From Saccoglossus kowalevskii (Eukaryota; Hemichordata; Enteropneusta; Harrimaniidae), in contig NW_003146289.1 in the NCBI RefSeq assembly GCF_000003605.2, forward strand, positions 113,206 to 146,914: DNA of 33,709 nucleotides. Reading direction: 5' to 3'. A model generated the notes under the pieces. That model worked only from the letters and a program-made list of their open reading frames with translations, was not told the origin of the DNA and did not search any database. A program made the translations under genes and the position numbers. Positions 1-13,251 of the stretch are shown piece after piece; position 1 is the first letter of the stretch, and every line of letters begins with the position of its first letter.

Positions 1-3000
1 ACTGCAAATCATGCATGATAGACGAACCACACTTAAAATGTTTAGCATAATATCGTATATTATTATACATCTGTCACGTATCGCCGTAAGTTACAGCGTG
101 CCGTAATTTTGAGGTATTTTACCGGGTATTTTCATCCAACCATCAACTTCAGTGCTTGAAACTCGGTGTATAGATTCTGTACTCAAATTATTTCAAATAT
201 GACTTATACAGCACAGATCGCTGGGCATATGGCAATGTATTATTGGGAATAAGTCATAGGAAACTATTTGGAAGATATTTTGCTGAGTATTAAAACATTA
301 GTATTCGTTCATATCAATTAACAATGTCATTCGCTTGCACCTCACATCATGAGTGGAGATGTAGAAATACCGCAGATAACTGACAAATTCACTAAAGGGA
401 AACCAACATAGCATGGTATTTTCTTTAATAATGATTTAATATTATTGACATTTAATTTCATTTCGGTGTATATGCCTTTTTTAATTTAATGAAATAAAAT
501 ACAATTTGTGATATGTTGTTGATCTTTGATATAAGAACATTTCTTTCACACTTTATTTCCAAATTGTATCAAGGCGTGATATCACAGATTATTTGTTAAG
601 CAGACTAAAACCTAGAATCTACAAGTATATTTAATATTTATATGGAAATTGTTGAATTCACGCATTCTAAATATGAAAAAATGTAAAAATGAACAGTTTG
701 TTGTGAAAATAAAAAGTTACCACATATCACAATGACAGTTATACTTCTTATGTTTTATTCTACATTTTCAAAAAACAAAACAATGTTGTATTCCCTTCAT
801 TTTCCTAACAGTACTCATTTGAATCAAACACGGATTTATGTACTTAGCGGTCACCTGAGCAAACGAAGATTGCATCTAACGTAATATCGATATTTAATTG
901 ATTACCCGAATTGTGAGCTTGCATACAATATACAGTTTGATATGCTTTAAAATAATTTGTCTTTGAAAATAATTAGTGAATTTTCCTTTTTGAAACCTAT
1001 ACTACACCCTTAAGTGTATTTGTTAGTACACATTCACCGATTTCGACGTTTTAACATTGCATCAACGTGACCGAGTTAATATGCTTGACTATTTATCTTG
1101 TTGATGTAGTAATACGAAGTGTATCACGATGACTTCAATTCATGGCATTCACTTTGATTATATCTGAAATATTTATAGCCATACATTGATCCTGTGTATA
1201 TCGAATTATGTATTAGTTAATGAATCACATTAGACAGAACATTAATAAGCAAACTACCCGAGCCTGTTTTCCATTATATCTTTACGAGTAGAGGCGAGTC
1301 GTGTCAGCAGATATAAACCATTGTTACATTGTAAGTTGTAGCTATTACGAAAACAGAAACAAGAGTAAATGAGCTTGTGGCGTATCCACAGCATAGTGTA
1401 TGGCAGCTGTGAAACAAATCATCTCATAATCATGGGAAATAGTTATGTGATAGTTCTAGCGACAATAATTCGCTGTTGAAATTACAAACACGCTGAAAGC
1501 ATCATTTCAAATACAACTACTGGGCAAATGGTACTCATATAAAGTATAGATTACGAAACATTCACCAGACCGTGAAATCACGACATTTTTAGGCACTTCA
1601 CAAGCAATATAAGTAATTTACGAGACAATTCGCTCAGTTTTGATCTGGCTATTTTTTTTATTTAACTGTATAAGACAAGGATTGATAATCATTCCACAAG
1701 TTACACTTAATATGCCCATATTAATGCTTCAAATACTCAAGCCAACTGTTTTGCAAAGCCATATTTCTGTTTTAGTATGTTGCCCATCGTAGTAAATATA
1801 TCAAACGTGATTATCCTTAAAAGGATTTCCCTGAAGCATGATTATTATTGCAATATATTGTCATTTCAAAATAAACTGCCACTGTCCCAGATTAGCTTAA
1901 GTATGCAGATAATAAATACCTACCGCCGTGTTGGACGGGAAATCCGCTTTATGAGCGATGGTGTGTGTTGACAGTGATTAAACGTTACTAGTTAAATTGT
2001 AAATTATGTATCTAAATAAAAGTGTCACTGTGGGAATTATGTGCCATTAGAACAGTCATATACTTTCGATGTTAAACTCACATGGTTACTACACTTAATA
2101 TAAGCAGTTCCAGCAAAATAAAAGCACGCCAACGGCATTCAACGTTAATGTGCTGTACATTTGTCGTTTTGTATTGATATTATTGTTATTTTCCAAGCAT
2201 CACACTACCAGCACTGTACTATTTCAACGAGCTGTGTAGTTCCCGGTTTGAGATTGCCACAAGAGGGCGTTTTATGTATTCAAGTCAAAATAATAATATT
2301 GCTAAACGCTTCTGCTATTGATGCCATGTCTTTATGTTCACCTTGTTTTACTTAAAATATTTCAACATTCCTAATGAAATTCAGTAATAAATCATAAAAA
2401 AATACGTTGAAATAGTTCAATTCAATTCTATTAGATTGCTAGGCTTTCACATAGTAATCATGTAGCTGGCCTACACGCAAGCATCGTTTAAATGCCATGC
2501 TCACTTACAGTCATATAGTTTATTATCATATACACTATGAATAATAGAGTTTGATGATGCTGATATTTCACATTGTGTATTTCACCTATTCCATGCACTT
2601 TGCTAACTAGTATGCATCGCACAACATTAAACTTAATTACAGCCATTCAGTCATTCATCATGAACACATATAATTTGCCACACGTTGATTGAGGTGGGTT
2701 GTTGTTTATTACAATACGCTAAAGACCATTCGATCATTTCTTTTTTTAATTAACCTTGGTATGAATCGCACATGTTTGTCACAGTCAATTAAAAGGCAAC
2801 GGAGTGTGACTATTGTCAACTAATCGCTCACATAACAGGAGACGAGCACAAGTATTTATTGTATTCTATAACACTATATAATATTTAAATAACAGTCTAA
2901 TTGAAAAAGATATACTGTTACCTTTGATAAAGACGTACGTACTCTTGTCACGTAACTGAACTAATTACCAGCTAGTGCCTTTCAGCAGCGTCACAATTTA

Positions 3001-4672
3001 TCCACGTCCTAAATTACATTTCTTTCATCTATGTATCCTATTACCTTTTCTTAAAGCCCCCATTCCAATTCACCCGCATCACTATTCACTAGTGGTGTAT
3101 AACTAATAATAAATGGCGACAGCTTGGCGAAGGCTAACCCGCCGTGAAATGATTTCTTTTGCACGTCTCGTTAATACGCAATTAGTACAAATGTGTACAA
3201 TGGAACAACTTTGTCCACAACAGATAGAACACAACACGCAATATACTACTGTTATAGGGTGTGACGAACATCTTACATTAACAATACCAAACAAAATATA
3301 ATTAGTCATTTTCCTGTGTTCAAACACAGCAATTCAATTGATAAGTCGATTAAACATTCGTTGGGTAATATATTCTTGTAATTGTTCGGGACGTTTCATG
3401 CATTGAATCAAAAGCCACAGCTGAGAACTTCTATTGAGCATGAACACTAATGCGGCGAAATGTACTTTTCCAAATTAAGTGTATATTTGAAAACCATGCA
3501 TTAAGGTTTAATATATGCACTATTATTGAGAAAGTAACATCGAAATAATATGTGGGTCATATTGACATCCTCTAAAAATTCTAACTGTGTTTCATATTTC
3601 ACAATAGAACATTTGACCTTAAATGCATTGGACACTTTGTTTAAAAGTTTGTTCCACCCAACTTATCACGTTATGTCTCACATACAGTATATAATCATTT
3701 TTAATGTCCCTCATTACTTAGTATTCGCAAACTTCAGTGCTGAAAATGTTACCGCAAACATTTTTCATTACGTTTTCAAATAACATAAATGATGAATACA
3801 TATATAGTCAGGATGGTACACAGTGCTTTTAGTCAAATCTGAATGATTGACCGTCAAATGATATATTATAGTTTTCGTATAGCTTTGGTCTCTCCCAGTT
3901 TGGATGGTCTTCCTTCAATTACTGCCATAATTTGTAATGTTGAGTGATGGCCAGGCAGACCAAAGTGCATATTGAAATTACCAATCACTAATTACATCGC
4001 ATGATGCATAACGTATTATTTAATTCATTACATTACTGAAGATGAATATTTGTTTTTGTATCTATTCTAAGTCTTAAATGGACCGTATGTTGTGCAAGTG
4101 AAACAGAGATTGCCATGAATCGTGCACATCCAATTCAAGTATTGCTGGCTATAAATGCAGTTCCATGTTTTCTTGATTGTGATTTAGCTTTCTATAAAAT
4201 ATCTGTAGCACGTGTTGACCTATACACCGCCACGATGACAAGTTGATTAGAAATAATCTCTGCCTCGACCTTTTGCCCATGCACGTGTATACCATTTAGA
4301 TAAATGACATGTAATGTTGAATACCTGTATTAGTGAAGTGCATATAATCAAGAGTATTCAACCAGTTATAACAAGACCTGTCTTATCATTAAAAAAACTT
4401 GGTTCTTGTGCACACCGATTCATCGGGATTATATAATAATGTAAAGATTCTTCATCTGAAGTAACGCGATAATCTATCTGGGGATAACAACGCAAATGAG
4501 TGATTCTGTGAAGAAGCTAGAGTTCATCCCCAGTGGTCGTTTCTTTTGTGATGTCCTTGCGTATTTGCGAAGCTTGTGTTAGTTGTTTTGCCTTTTCGAA
4601 TAAAAAGAGAAGTCCGATCATTTCTGATTACATTGTATTTTCGGGTACGAATAGTCGGTTCTTGCAAACCAC
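1..4672. other. Gene-poor AT-rich stretch, nothing assignable
   Basis: I read both strands and found only short ORFs of up to 77 codons with no recognisable motif, no clear splice-bounded exon series, no tRNA-like or rRNA-like sequence and no tandem array. A 9-bp inverted repeat at 3883-3891/3957-3965 is within chance expectation. The stretch is best described as intergenic or intronic DNA. Confidence 0.6.
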
Positions 4673-4698
4673 TGTGCACGCGCGCACACACACGCACA
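4673..4698. repeat. Alternating pyrimidine-purine tract (Z-DNA-prone)
   Basis: Twenty-six bases alternate strictly between pyrimidine and purine, as thirteen TG, CA or CG dinucleotides with a CGCGCG core. Such tracts are known to adopt Z-form DNA under negative supercoiling. It lies about 110 bases upstream of an isolated consensus splice donor (CAG|GTAAGT, 4805-4813), but no gene is demonstrable here. Confidence 0.6.
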
Positions 4699-6087
4699 AC
4701 TTAAACAAGTACGACGGAGTATATCTTATAAATCTTTTCCAAATTATGTATCACATATAAACAGTGATTATGCCACTAAACACCATTCTCCGTGCAGAAC
4801 TAGTCAGGTAAGTTATTGTTTATCATTTCATATGCTAACGATGGCTACATGTTGGAAATATTGCACCGACAAAGACACCCGGAGTGCGGAAAAACACAAT
4901 CATTGGTATCTATTCATTGCAACCACTGCTATTATATGAATGTGTGATATACCCGTATTCGGATAATATCATTGATTTACTTGTTCAAGAAATATGGTGA
5001 GAGCTTTTAAGAACATTTTACCGATATTTTACCAAAAAACATCACTTCGGATATCAATTTCGCCGTAGATATCAGTAAACAGCGCCACCATATTTCACGC
5101 ATACAAAATTGCATTGGTGCTGACTGTACAACTGCGACCCCGTAGATAGTTTCCGTACAGAGGGGTCAATGAAAGTTACCTGACAATGGGGTTAGACATG
5201 ATAATAGCATTGCAAATATTGCAATACGGTATATGCGGAATTTGTACTATAAAGTTGTATCGATTGTTACCACACAAAAGGTATATAAGTGACTCAACTA
5301 TTTATATATATCGTAATTCTATATGTGTTGAGGTGAATCTAATTCATGAATTTGTTAATCTTATTAACTTTTCAAGTAAACGATTAGCATAGGAAATTAA
5401 AAGGTAACCATTGCATTTATTCGTCAATGTTTTAATTACATTGTCTTTGTTTGGAGTGATATTGTTATCACTGTATTGGTGCCACTACACTTAGCTATCT
5501 TAGAATATATTAGATGCAAACACAACGGTGTTATGTAAATCACTCAGAAACACAAAAGCAACGTTTCTGATGTACACTACTTGTTTTTAACATGCATTAT
5601 CTGACTATGACTCAGAATTTATGGCAAGTAGATTTGCGCACTTAGTAATTTCTTACGTCGCTTCCCGTTTGTAACCCCCAGGTGTTCTTCTGTCTAAATT
5701 CCCCTCACTGATTTAACCAAGTAGTAGTGTGTGTATCAGTGGTTTTTTGTCGTGAAAAATATTGTTTTGACTTTCTGTATAATTGTCAACATCTTTTTCA
5801 CACGTATACCTTCTTTCACTTTACAGTACTTCAGCAATAGCATACCGCACTTCAGAAACAATATTTTACATCAAGTCTTAGTTGTTTTAATGGCTTATAT
5901 ACATTTGTGAATGTTTCAGTAAAACATTTGCACATCGTATATTTACAGTTGTTTTACACACCACAAATATCGTGGTTTTGTCAGTTGTTTAATACTTATA
6001 TCTAATTATTTAAAACCTTTCTCTGTCTTAGTAAGTATGTTCTAATTATGTATTATTATTCATTTATACAACTTACATTCAATAAAG
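4699..6087. other. Gene-poor stretch with an isolated consensus splice donor
   Basis: No gene can be recognised. A perfect donor consensus CAG|GTAAGT falls at 4805-4813. An ATG at 4770 opens a short frame (MPLNTILRAELV) running into it, so a tiny first coding exon is formally possible but unsupported by any homology. A 10-bp inverted repeat at 4990-4999/5086-5095 is not beyond chance. Confidence 0.4.
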
Positions 6088-6107
6088 TATATATATATAT
6101 ATATATA
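6088..6107. repeat. (TA)10 microsatellite
   Basis: An uninterrupted run of ten TA dinucleotides. It is a simple-sequence repeat with no adjacent gene. Confidence 0.9.
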
Positions 6108-9100
6108 GTATAACACATTGTGTTCTAACCATATGTAAATTACAATAATTGTTTTTGCTCAGTGAAGTATGTGAATTGCAATTCTGGTGAAATTGATTTC
6201 AATAAAATGAGATATGACGCAATGGCGCACGTTTGGCTGGGAGATAAGATTTCTGATTCAGAATGTTTTCGTATGAGATGTCAGGCTTAACGATGTCAAA
6301 AGACAGATACATGTGTTGCATCAATAAAATCGGCTTTACATTATTTATATCATATGGCCGTAAGGGTGAGCATAGCCTTGAAATGCCCACACCTACGCGA
6401 TAGTTAGGCGAGAGTTAGACTATCGCTCACTTTACGTTAAAATAAATTGATATTGCGATCAAGTACAATCTTATCACGGTATTCGTCCGTACAATAAACG
6501 CACTGTACTATTAGCAAGGCATGTAATACTCAGTGTTGTACAAATTAGGTAAATATCACACCGACATAATTTCCTAACAAACAAGTGACACTAGATCCGA
6601 AATAACCTGTTATTACAAGAGTGGATGTGACACCATCGCCATTATTTCTTATTCGTCGCGTGATACCAATTTTAGAATCAGTTTATCTCGGTTTGTCCTA
6701 GCCTGACAGATTGAATGCATGCAGCGTGCATTAGCAATGCATTTGGCGTCAAGTTTTAGTCTAGGAAGTTGTAGGACGTTGAGTGTCTTAGGTTTTACGG
6801 AAAATGATTTGCATATATGTTAAAATGCCACATTTATAATCGAGTATAAAATAAAGGTAATATATAGGAGTAGGTGATATAAACTACAATATTGGTTTAA
6901 TTACAAAACGTATCTGTAACTTTGTATATTTATTTGCCATTACATTGCTCAAATTTACGTTACGTGGATTAGTATGTCTAAACTGCCTTTCATTTATTTC
7001 CACTGATTATGTCTGATCACTCAATAGTTTACCCCGCTATTCACCTATAACCGACATCAGATGGCGTACAGCAAATCGTTAATGATTCTGCAAATTAGCA
7101 TGAAAATGAAATAGCAGGCAAGCTATTTTTGACCGATGTGCCTTCGACCATTTCGCGCATGCTCGTGAATTCTCCAAAACCCTTATCTGATATTAAAAAT
7201 ATAAACTATTAAAATGTTCTTATTAAACATAATGAGATCAACTGATGTTATCTCTCCACGATATACACGCATCATACTTGCTATGCAATCAGTTCGTTTC
7301 TGCTTATATCTATTCAGCTATATAATACTGGGTAAAGAAGGTAATATTGTTCCTTACATATCATTATGTTATAGCTTTGCGCTTCAAACTAACAGTAAAC
7401 GAATTCAAGTACCTGCTGATATCATTGTAGTCGATTACTTCGAGTATGTTTCGCGGTTATGCAGCTTATTTTTTTTCGTAATTTCTAGGATGAAAACAAA
7501 GTCCTTCTGATTGAGCGTTCTTAGAAATCACGATAATCACTAATTATGGAAAACGTCATGTATGTAGAAATTATTCTTTCTTTATGAAGAGTAAATATTT
7601 GTGTATGTAATGAAATGAATATGTCCATGTGTGCGTGTGAATTCTCAAACATGTAAGCGTATTGCTTTCTGAAATAAATTACATATTTTGTATACAGCTG
7701 GTATAGCCAAGCATATATATATACATATATAACGACTATGTACATCGTCACCTGTGGCCCAGTGTGCTTATTGCATAATTGGCCAGCATACGATTCATGT
7801 TTATTTGAAAAAAAATAATTAGCATGAATCTACTTTCTTTAAAACGCTTGTTGGCGCACTTACTCACATGTAAAACAGTAAAAAAAGTGTGTTACAGAAA
7901 ACACCGTTTACGCAATATCGTTGCAATAATTTGGGATAGGTAGAAGACCACCTCAAAAAGGAAAGGAAACTTAATCTTGGTGCTCAGTAAATTTAAATGT
8001 TAAGTCATAAGGAGACATGGCTAATATTCACCGACATTTCAAATTGCGTCAAGTATTATAATAATGAATACATGGATGATGAACAATCGTAATGTACATA
8101 TGTCATACATGAGAGAAAAAAAAAACAATTAGCTTTTATTGAATGGTTCCATGTGAAAACACAATAGTGAATATTAGTACTTTATGGAATGATTACTTGT
8201 GGCAATCCTTCATTTAAATGCCAGTGCCAAATAATAAGTTGTATGAACGTGCCCCGTGACGATCAATTTCTAATTGCATCATATACAGTGACACACAGCT
8301 GCAGCTACATGCAGAATACACTGTAAGAATAATGACGCCAAATACAGAAGTTGTGATAGGGCAATTTGATTATTAAAAAATAGATTACATTCACACAAAC
8401 TGACATTTTTGTAATGTTCATTTCCCCACCCCAAGACATCTACGGATTTAATAATAAATGGGTCGATATTAATAATGCAATAAGTATGTGATGGCATATT
8501 GACAACATATCAAATCTAACAGTTACTGTTAGTGACTGTTCGTATGCATTAAATAAACCCACTGGAAGGAAGCAACAAATTGTCCGCCAGGTGGCATGGA
8601 ATCAACTCATCAGACATCTACGAAATATCAATCAATATATTACTTTGTTGTAAGTTATTCAATTTGGAGATTTCTAAAAATGGAATGCAGTTCATCGTGT
8701 AATATTGGCAGTAACATATATTGTGATCAAATTAAGATGTTTTGAGAGTGTACAGTAATCCGACACGTTTTTACCTTTCATCGAAACAATAATGCTTCGT
8801 CTGTGCGTCTGACATCTGATGCTCCAATCTCGTGCGTCTACAAAGGTCACTATAGTGTAGATGTAAATACTGTTTGAACCTTTGTACATTGAGCAAAAAA
8901 TTGACCCTCCAACGGTTTTTGCTTTCGACCCCAGTAACATGCTAATTGTGGAACACTCCAAGGCAACTTTTAGTATTAATTAGTTTAACTTCATTCATCA
9001 AATATTTCGACATTTGAAAAACGCCGTTGATTTACTCGCACTCACATCGCTGTTCGTGTCCTATCATAATCTACAAATAGAAAGGATAATTTCGTTTCCA

Positions 9101-9382
9101 CTCAATTCAGTTTTGTAATTTCCCAACTGGAGCACATAGTGTAAAAATCGTCATCTAAAGTCAATCTTACTGACCCGCCTGTCAGACAAAGATTTGCCAC
9201 GTATCCCAGCAGTAAATAGCAAGGGAATACGTGTCAGCAGCAAATGCAACAAGCGGAAAGAGGTTTGACAGATTCTGTACCGACTTTTAGGGGAAAAAAT
9301 ATACGCTCGTATTGTCAGGCACGTTATATATAACACTTTGTAAAAACGTCATTATATATTATCTTTGATTTCTTGTGTGTAT
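6108..9382. other. Gene-poor AT-rich stretch, nothing assignable
   Basis: The longest open frame is 98 codons at 7214-7510. It is hydrophobic and AT-driven and has no family motif. There are short A-runs and T-runs and an AT-rich patch near 7710-7730. I see no transposon protein remnant, RNA gene or convincing exon on either strand. Confidence 0.55.
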
Positions 9383-9393
9383 GGGGGGGGGGG
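9383..9393. repeat. G11 homopolymer
   Basis: Eleven consecutive G residues stand out in this AT-rich context. Such runs slip easily and are prone to sequencing or assembly error, so their length should not be trusted. A second G run of nine lies at 23816-23824 inside the tandem array. Confidence 0.9.
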
Positions 9394-9553
9394 TCGGATG
9401 CATCTATTGTGTTATCCACCTGAACTAGAGAAAGACCGCCTTTCTATTGACAATGCAAGGAACATGGTGTGGATGCATAATGATTTGTTAGAAATCAGCA
9501 TCATCCCAAGAGTACTCAACACTACCGCTCAAGGTGCAAAGGAATAATCTCTC

Positions 9554-9890
9554 CGACCATCTTTCCATTAACCATATCATTACAGTAACCCAGCTGTTGA
9601 TTTGCATTGAGTTTGGTCATTGCAGGTGCCAATCATAGATGTCGTTATAAAGTAAAAAATCAATACCAGTTGATTTGAGTCTCTGTGGACCAAACCTAAA
9701 CAGAGAAGGTAGTACTTATTCCTTTCTTTTTACGTTGACATAAAAGGGTTCATTACGACCTTTTCATTAACTGTGTCATTAAAATAGCCCCTATTTTTGT
9801 TATCTTCATTAATCGCCAATCATGAATGTCTGTTTCAAGTAAAATCCAACACTAGTTGAATCTCGCCCTTGGACAAAAACTTCAAAGGAA
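9554..9890. repeat. Old two-copy tandem duplication, ~190-200 bp unit
   Basis: Two directly oriented, diverged copies share ordered words. Each begins with CGACC (9554 and 9756), followed by a CCATTAAC/TCATTAAC word, a CAGTAACCC/AATAGCCC word, then GCCAATCAT (9628 and 9815), an AAGTAAAA word, AGTTGA, and a GGACCAAA/GGACAAAA word. The spacing between copies is 202 bases at the start and 187 at the middle anchor, so small indels have accumulated. No coding potential is visible. It may be a dimeric short element or a simple local duplication. Confidence 0.65.
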
Positions 9891-12280
9891 AGTGACTATT
9901 CAATAATGTTTGGTCTGTACATGTACAATCTAATGTGTACGTATTTACGTGATTTTTGACTGATTCCATCTCTTATTAGATTAAGGACGCCTCAAAAGAA
10001 ATATTTGTAAGACGGTTTCCCGTCTCAACTCTGGCCATGTACTTCTAATGGGAACTCAATGTTGGCTTGTCACGAATTACACAAACTAATTGACATGAAA
10101 GCCATACGCACTCTTACAGTTTTTCATCAAAAGAATCATCGACGGTTGTATAATTCCGATCGAACCAAGCACGTATGACCACGACGCGAATCGTGCAGAC
10201 TGTTTTTTTGTTTGTGATTAAACCCGGTACTAGCATTGCAAACCGATCAACTCTCAAGTACATCGCATTGTGTGACAGTAGTGAGCACTTTTACAATAAC
10301 GATTGGTGAGGTTAAGGTAATTCAGGGAGAAAAAATCATCGGATTAAAGAAGTAATGTAAATGACTTCAAATACTTAGGTATTTAGTAAGTATATAAGTA
10401 TATCCATGCGAAAAATACAAATTAATTAATTGAAATTAATATTGTCCCTCACTTTCACAGAACGGTAATTCAAACACGCTGCAGTTTGGGGATGGCGAAT
10501 GCAAACGACATTTTTAAACGTCTCCTTGTTTAGACAGTGGCTGCAGAATTGAGTTTTTACGATTGTCATGTTTATTTGATAAGTTGGTTAGGAGTGAGTA
10601 TGGGCTGTATTCGCAAAATGTAGATTAGTGTCTTAAAATTGAGACCGTCTGAAATTTGGCATAACAGGTAGATGTGTGTCATTGTATGTATGTTCATGTA
10701 GTTAACTAGATGATTTCTGTTTTAAAAATATTTGAAATATGTTCCATGCTACGTGTACAACGGGTGGAAAATGAATTATCGCATCACACTACGCTGGCGG
10801 TGGTTCAACGTGAAGATTGGTTGTCAGATAACCTGGTATCGTTATAAATCAGTTTGCTGATATATCACTATATCACCTGACTAAAGAATAAATGACATAG
10901 CATATTCAAAGTTGTCCCATATTTGCCCAAATAATTCAATCAACTAACACATATTTTTACCATTTTGCGGAATTCAGTTTATTTTCACCGGAAAATTTTT
11001 CCACGACCGTGTTTTGTCATTGTCATACTAGGGTATTATAATTTAAATGAAATGCTATGTACTGCCCGTTTTAAGTGATAACTTGGCCTGGACGGGAATG
11101 TTGCTTGAACTTTGAGCTTCATATGAGAGTCGAATTTATTCACTAATTAGTTACACCTGACCACGAGATTTGAATGTTGAGTGTATATCAACAATTCGTT
11201 TCAACTAATCGACATCGGGTCGTTCCAATGGTGTGCTATTGAGGTATGACTGACAGCGCCACAGCATATCGATACGAGTAAAACAAGGAATCTTGGATTG
11301 TACAATCTACGTCGCCGAAATTCGTTTGGCTCGACAACCCACGTACTAATCCAATTAACAGTGGCTGGATAACGCAATATTATACATCCAACAGGAAGTA
11401 TTTATTCCCATTTTAATGAGCAAATTATTAACATGTCTTGTACTTATTTCCATTCATAATTTAATATGTTACACTTGAACATAATAAAACAGGGCATGGT
11501 CAAAACCCGACCTACTTAACAGCAATCACATTCTCATTTCAATCTAAGACATTCCTTTCCTTAGGATATGGTAATTCTGTAACCTAATATGCACACATGC
11601 AGATGGTTTATGCTTGCAGATTTGCAGAAGATTAAACAGTCTATAGCACGAATTGCATTTACAGTACTTTCGAGTACTAATACAACTTCAGTCGTGATGT
11701 GCTATTTATGGCTCTGCCCTTTCGAAATAAGTTCATTTATATTTCGAACTACGTATACGCCAATAAACTCTTAATTACTAGTTAATTCACGCATTATCAC
11801 CCTGATGTTACTTAACTGGTTAATTAGTTATTTAGAACTCACATGAACGCTCTAATTCTCCCTTGACATTTTCTACATTTTTACTATGTATGACATAACT
11901 GATCATGGGAGATGAGCGATGTGCCTGTACAATAGGCAACGATTATTGTACGAGAAAACATTTATTTTGTAAGAACAAGTGATATTGAATAGATTAGTTT
12001 AAACATAAATGTGGCACAATGAGGAATATTCCTTTAGTAGTATCTCCACAATTGACATTATTCTGCAGTATAACGGTTAGTATACGGAGATGTAAACAGT
12101 TATGCTTTGATTACATTACCGGAATTTAACATAGTTAGCGTTTAATACAGTTCGGACGAATTACGTAACATTTGTTGCTTTAATTGAGCATATTCGACTA
12201 GGTGTGATATCACTGAGAGTTGCAAAATAGGTATGATGCTGATAGAGTTTTGAACCTTTTTTTTATGGGTTTGGCAATAG
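9891..12280. other. Gene-poor AT-rich stretch, nothing assignable
   Basis: No ORF above about 60 codons, no repeat array and no RNA gene are visible. Short direct duplications near 10374-10410 are low-complexity TA-rich sequence. I see nothing supportable as a gene. Confidence 0.55.
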
Positions 12281-12333
12281 TTACTACAGATACGTACGCC
12301 CGTTTGCAAACACTACTAGTACGTATCTAGTAA
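12281..12333. repeat. Bulged stem-loop with palindromic loop
   Basis: The left arm TTACTAcaGATACGTAC (12281-12297) pairs with GTACGTATCTAGTAA (12319-12333). This gives fifteen base pairs interrupted only by a two-base bulge. The 21-base loop itself contains the perfect palindrome GTTTGCAAAC (12302-12311). No flanking target-site duplication or gene was found. It could be the relic of a small foldback element or a structured transcript segment. Confidence 0.55.
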
Positions 12334-12831
12334 AGACACAATTGCTTTAGATCTATGGCATTTATATATGTACATATTTGATGAAGTCACATGACCTACT
12401 AATAAATATTCAAATTCAAGGCGACAGTTTCGAACATTGGATGACACCACTGACACTGTCAAATCACCCTACTATACCAAACACAATGGAAAAATTCTGA
12501 CATCTGTTATGTATAACTGTGCACTGTAAAAAAGAATGACCCTCTCACACGTCGTCAAACTCAGTCTAATAGGTTGTATAGTTCTCGAGATATAAGTATT
12601 TAAACAAGACATAGATCGCGTGTATTTATATATATAAATATATATGCATATTTGATGAGGTAAAATGACAAGCTTATTATTACTTAAATCACCGTGACAA
12701 AGGGGGAATTATTTTACTAAAATTGGCGGGGAAAACATAGAACATCAATAGATTTACAACACACACAAATGTGTCAATCAATAAATAATAATTCGAATTC
12801 ACTGGCTAACTAGTTGCCTATGTTAATTACC

Positions 12832-12834
<3 letters not shown>
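12334..12834. other. AT-rich stretch with a weak repeated motif pair
   Basis: Two places about 275 bases apart share an AGATC/TTTATATAT word followed by CATATTTGATGA/GATGAGG (near 12350-12385 and 12612-12662). This may be a very old duplication or AT-rich coincidence. There are no coding motifs. Confidence 0.3.

Positions 12835-12873
<39 letters not shown>
12835..12873. repeat. (TA)19 microsatellite
   Basis: A pure TA dinucleotide run of 39 bases, the longest simple-sequence repeat in the window. It is likely to be polymorphic and prone to assembly error. Confidence 0.93.
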
Positions 12874-12876
<3 letters not shown>

Positions 12877-13194
12877 GTTCATCTGTCACGTGGTTTCACT
12901 AAAAGTCTGCTAAATTCCACGTGTACATAAATGTTTTATATGACATTAATACTTCACGAGGAAATGAAACTCGGCTTATATTACCGATGTTACCCATAGG
13001 GTGCAGTTTTCAATAATTAATATATGTCCAGGACTGATATTCCAATTGCGGGATTAATGCACTCGTGGCACTATTTAAATTTTGAAATCAAATCGTTGTC
13101 AATGCCACCGCCCCTAATTAGGCCTCATATCTTTAAAAGCATTTATTAATATTATTGATTTAACAGCAGTTAGCATGACATGTACACTTTTCAC

Positions 13195-13251
13195 GGTACT
13201 TTAAGCAAAGTCACTAGAAAATATTTTCTGGTGTCTTTGCTTTAAGCAGCC
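13195..13251. repeat. 57-bp near-perfect palindrome
   Basis: The block reads almost identically on both strands around its centre. The central 14 bases AGAAAATATTTTCT (13216-13229) are perfectly self-complementary. The arms CTTTAAGCAAAG (left) and CTTTGCTTTAAG (right) pair outside it, with only scattered mismatches. It can extrude as a cruciform or fold into a long hairpin with almost no loop. A loop this small does not suit a canonical microRNA precursor, so the relic of a foldback or MITE-type element is more likely. No gene touches it. Confidence 0.75.

Noticed and set aside
3883-3965. 9-bp inverted repeat CTTTGGTCT/AGACCAAAG as a MITE
   Set aside because: It is within chance expectation, and no target-site duplication or arm extension is seen.
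4990-5095. 10-bp inverted repeat AAATATGGTG/CACCATATTT as a MITE
   Set aside because: A few such pairs are expected by chance. The arms do not extend and no target duplication is seen.
6397-6426. GCGATAGT/ACTATCGC hairpin
   Set aside because: An eight-base stem with a 14-base loop is not exceptional in 33 kb.
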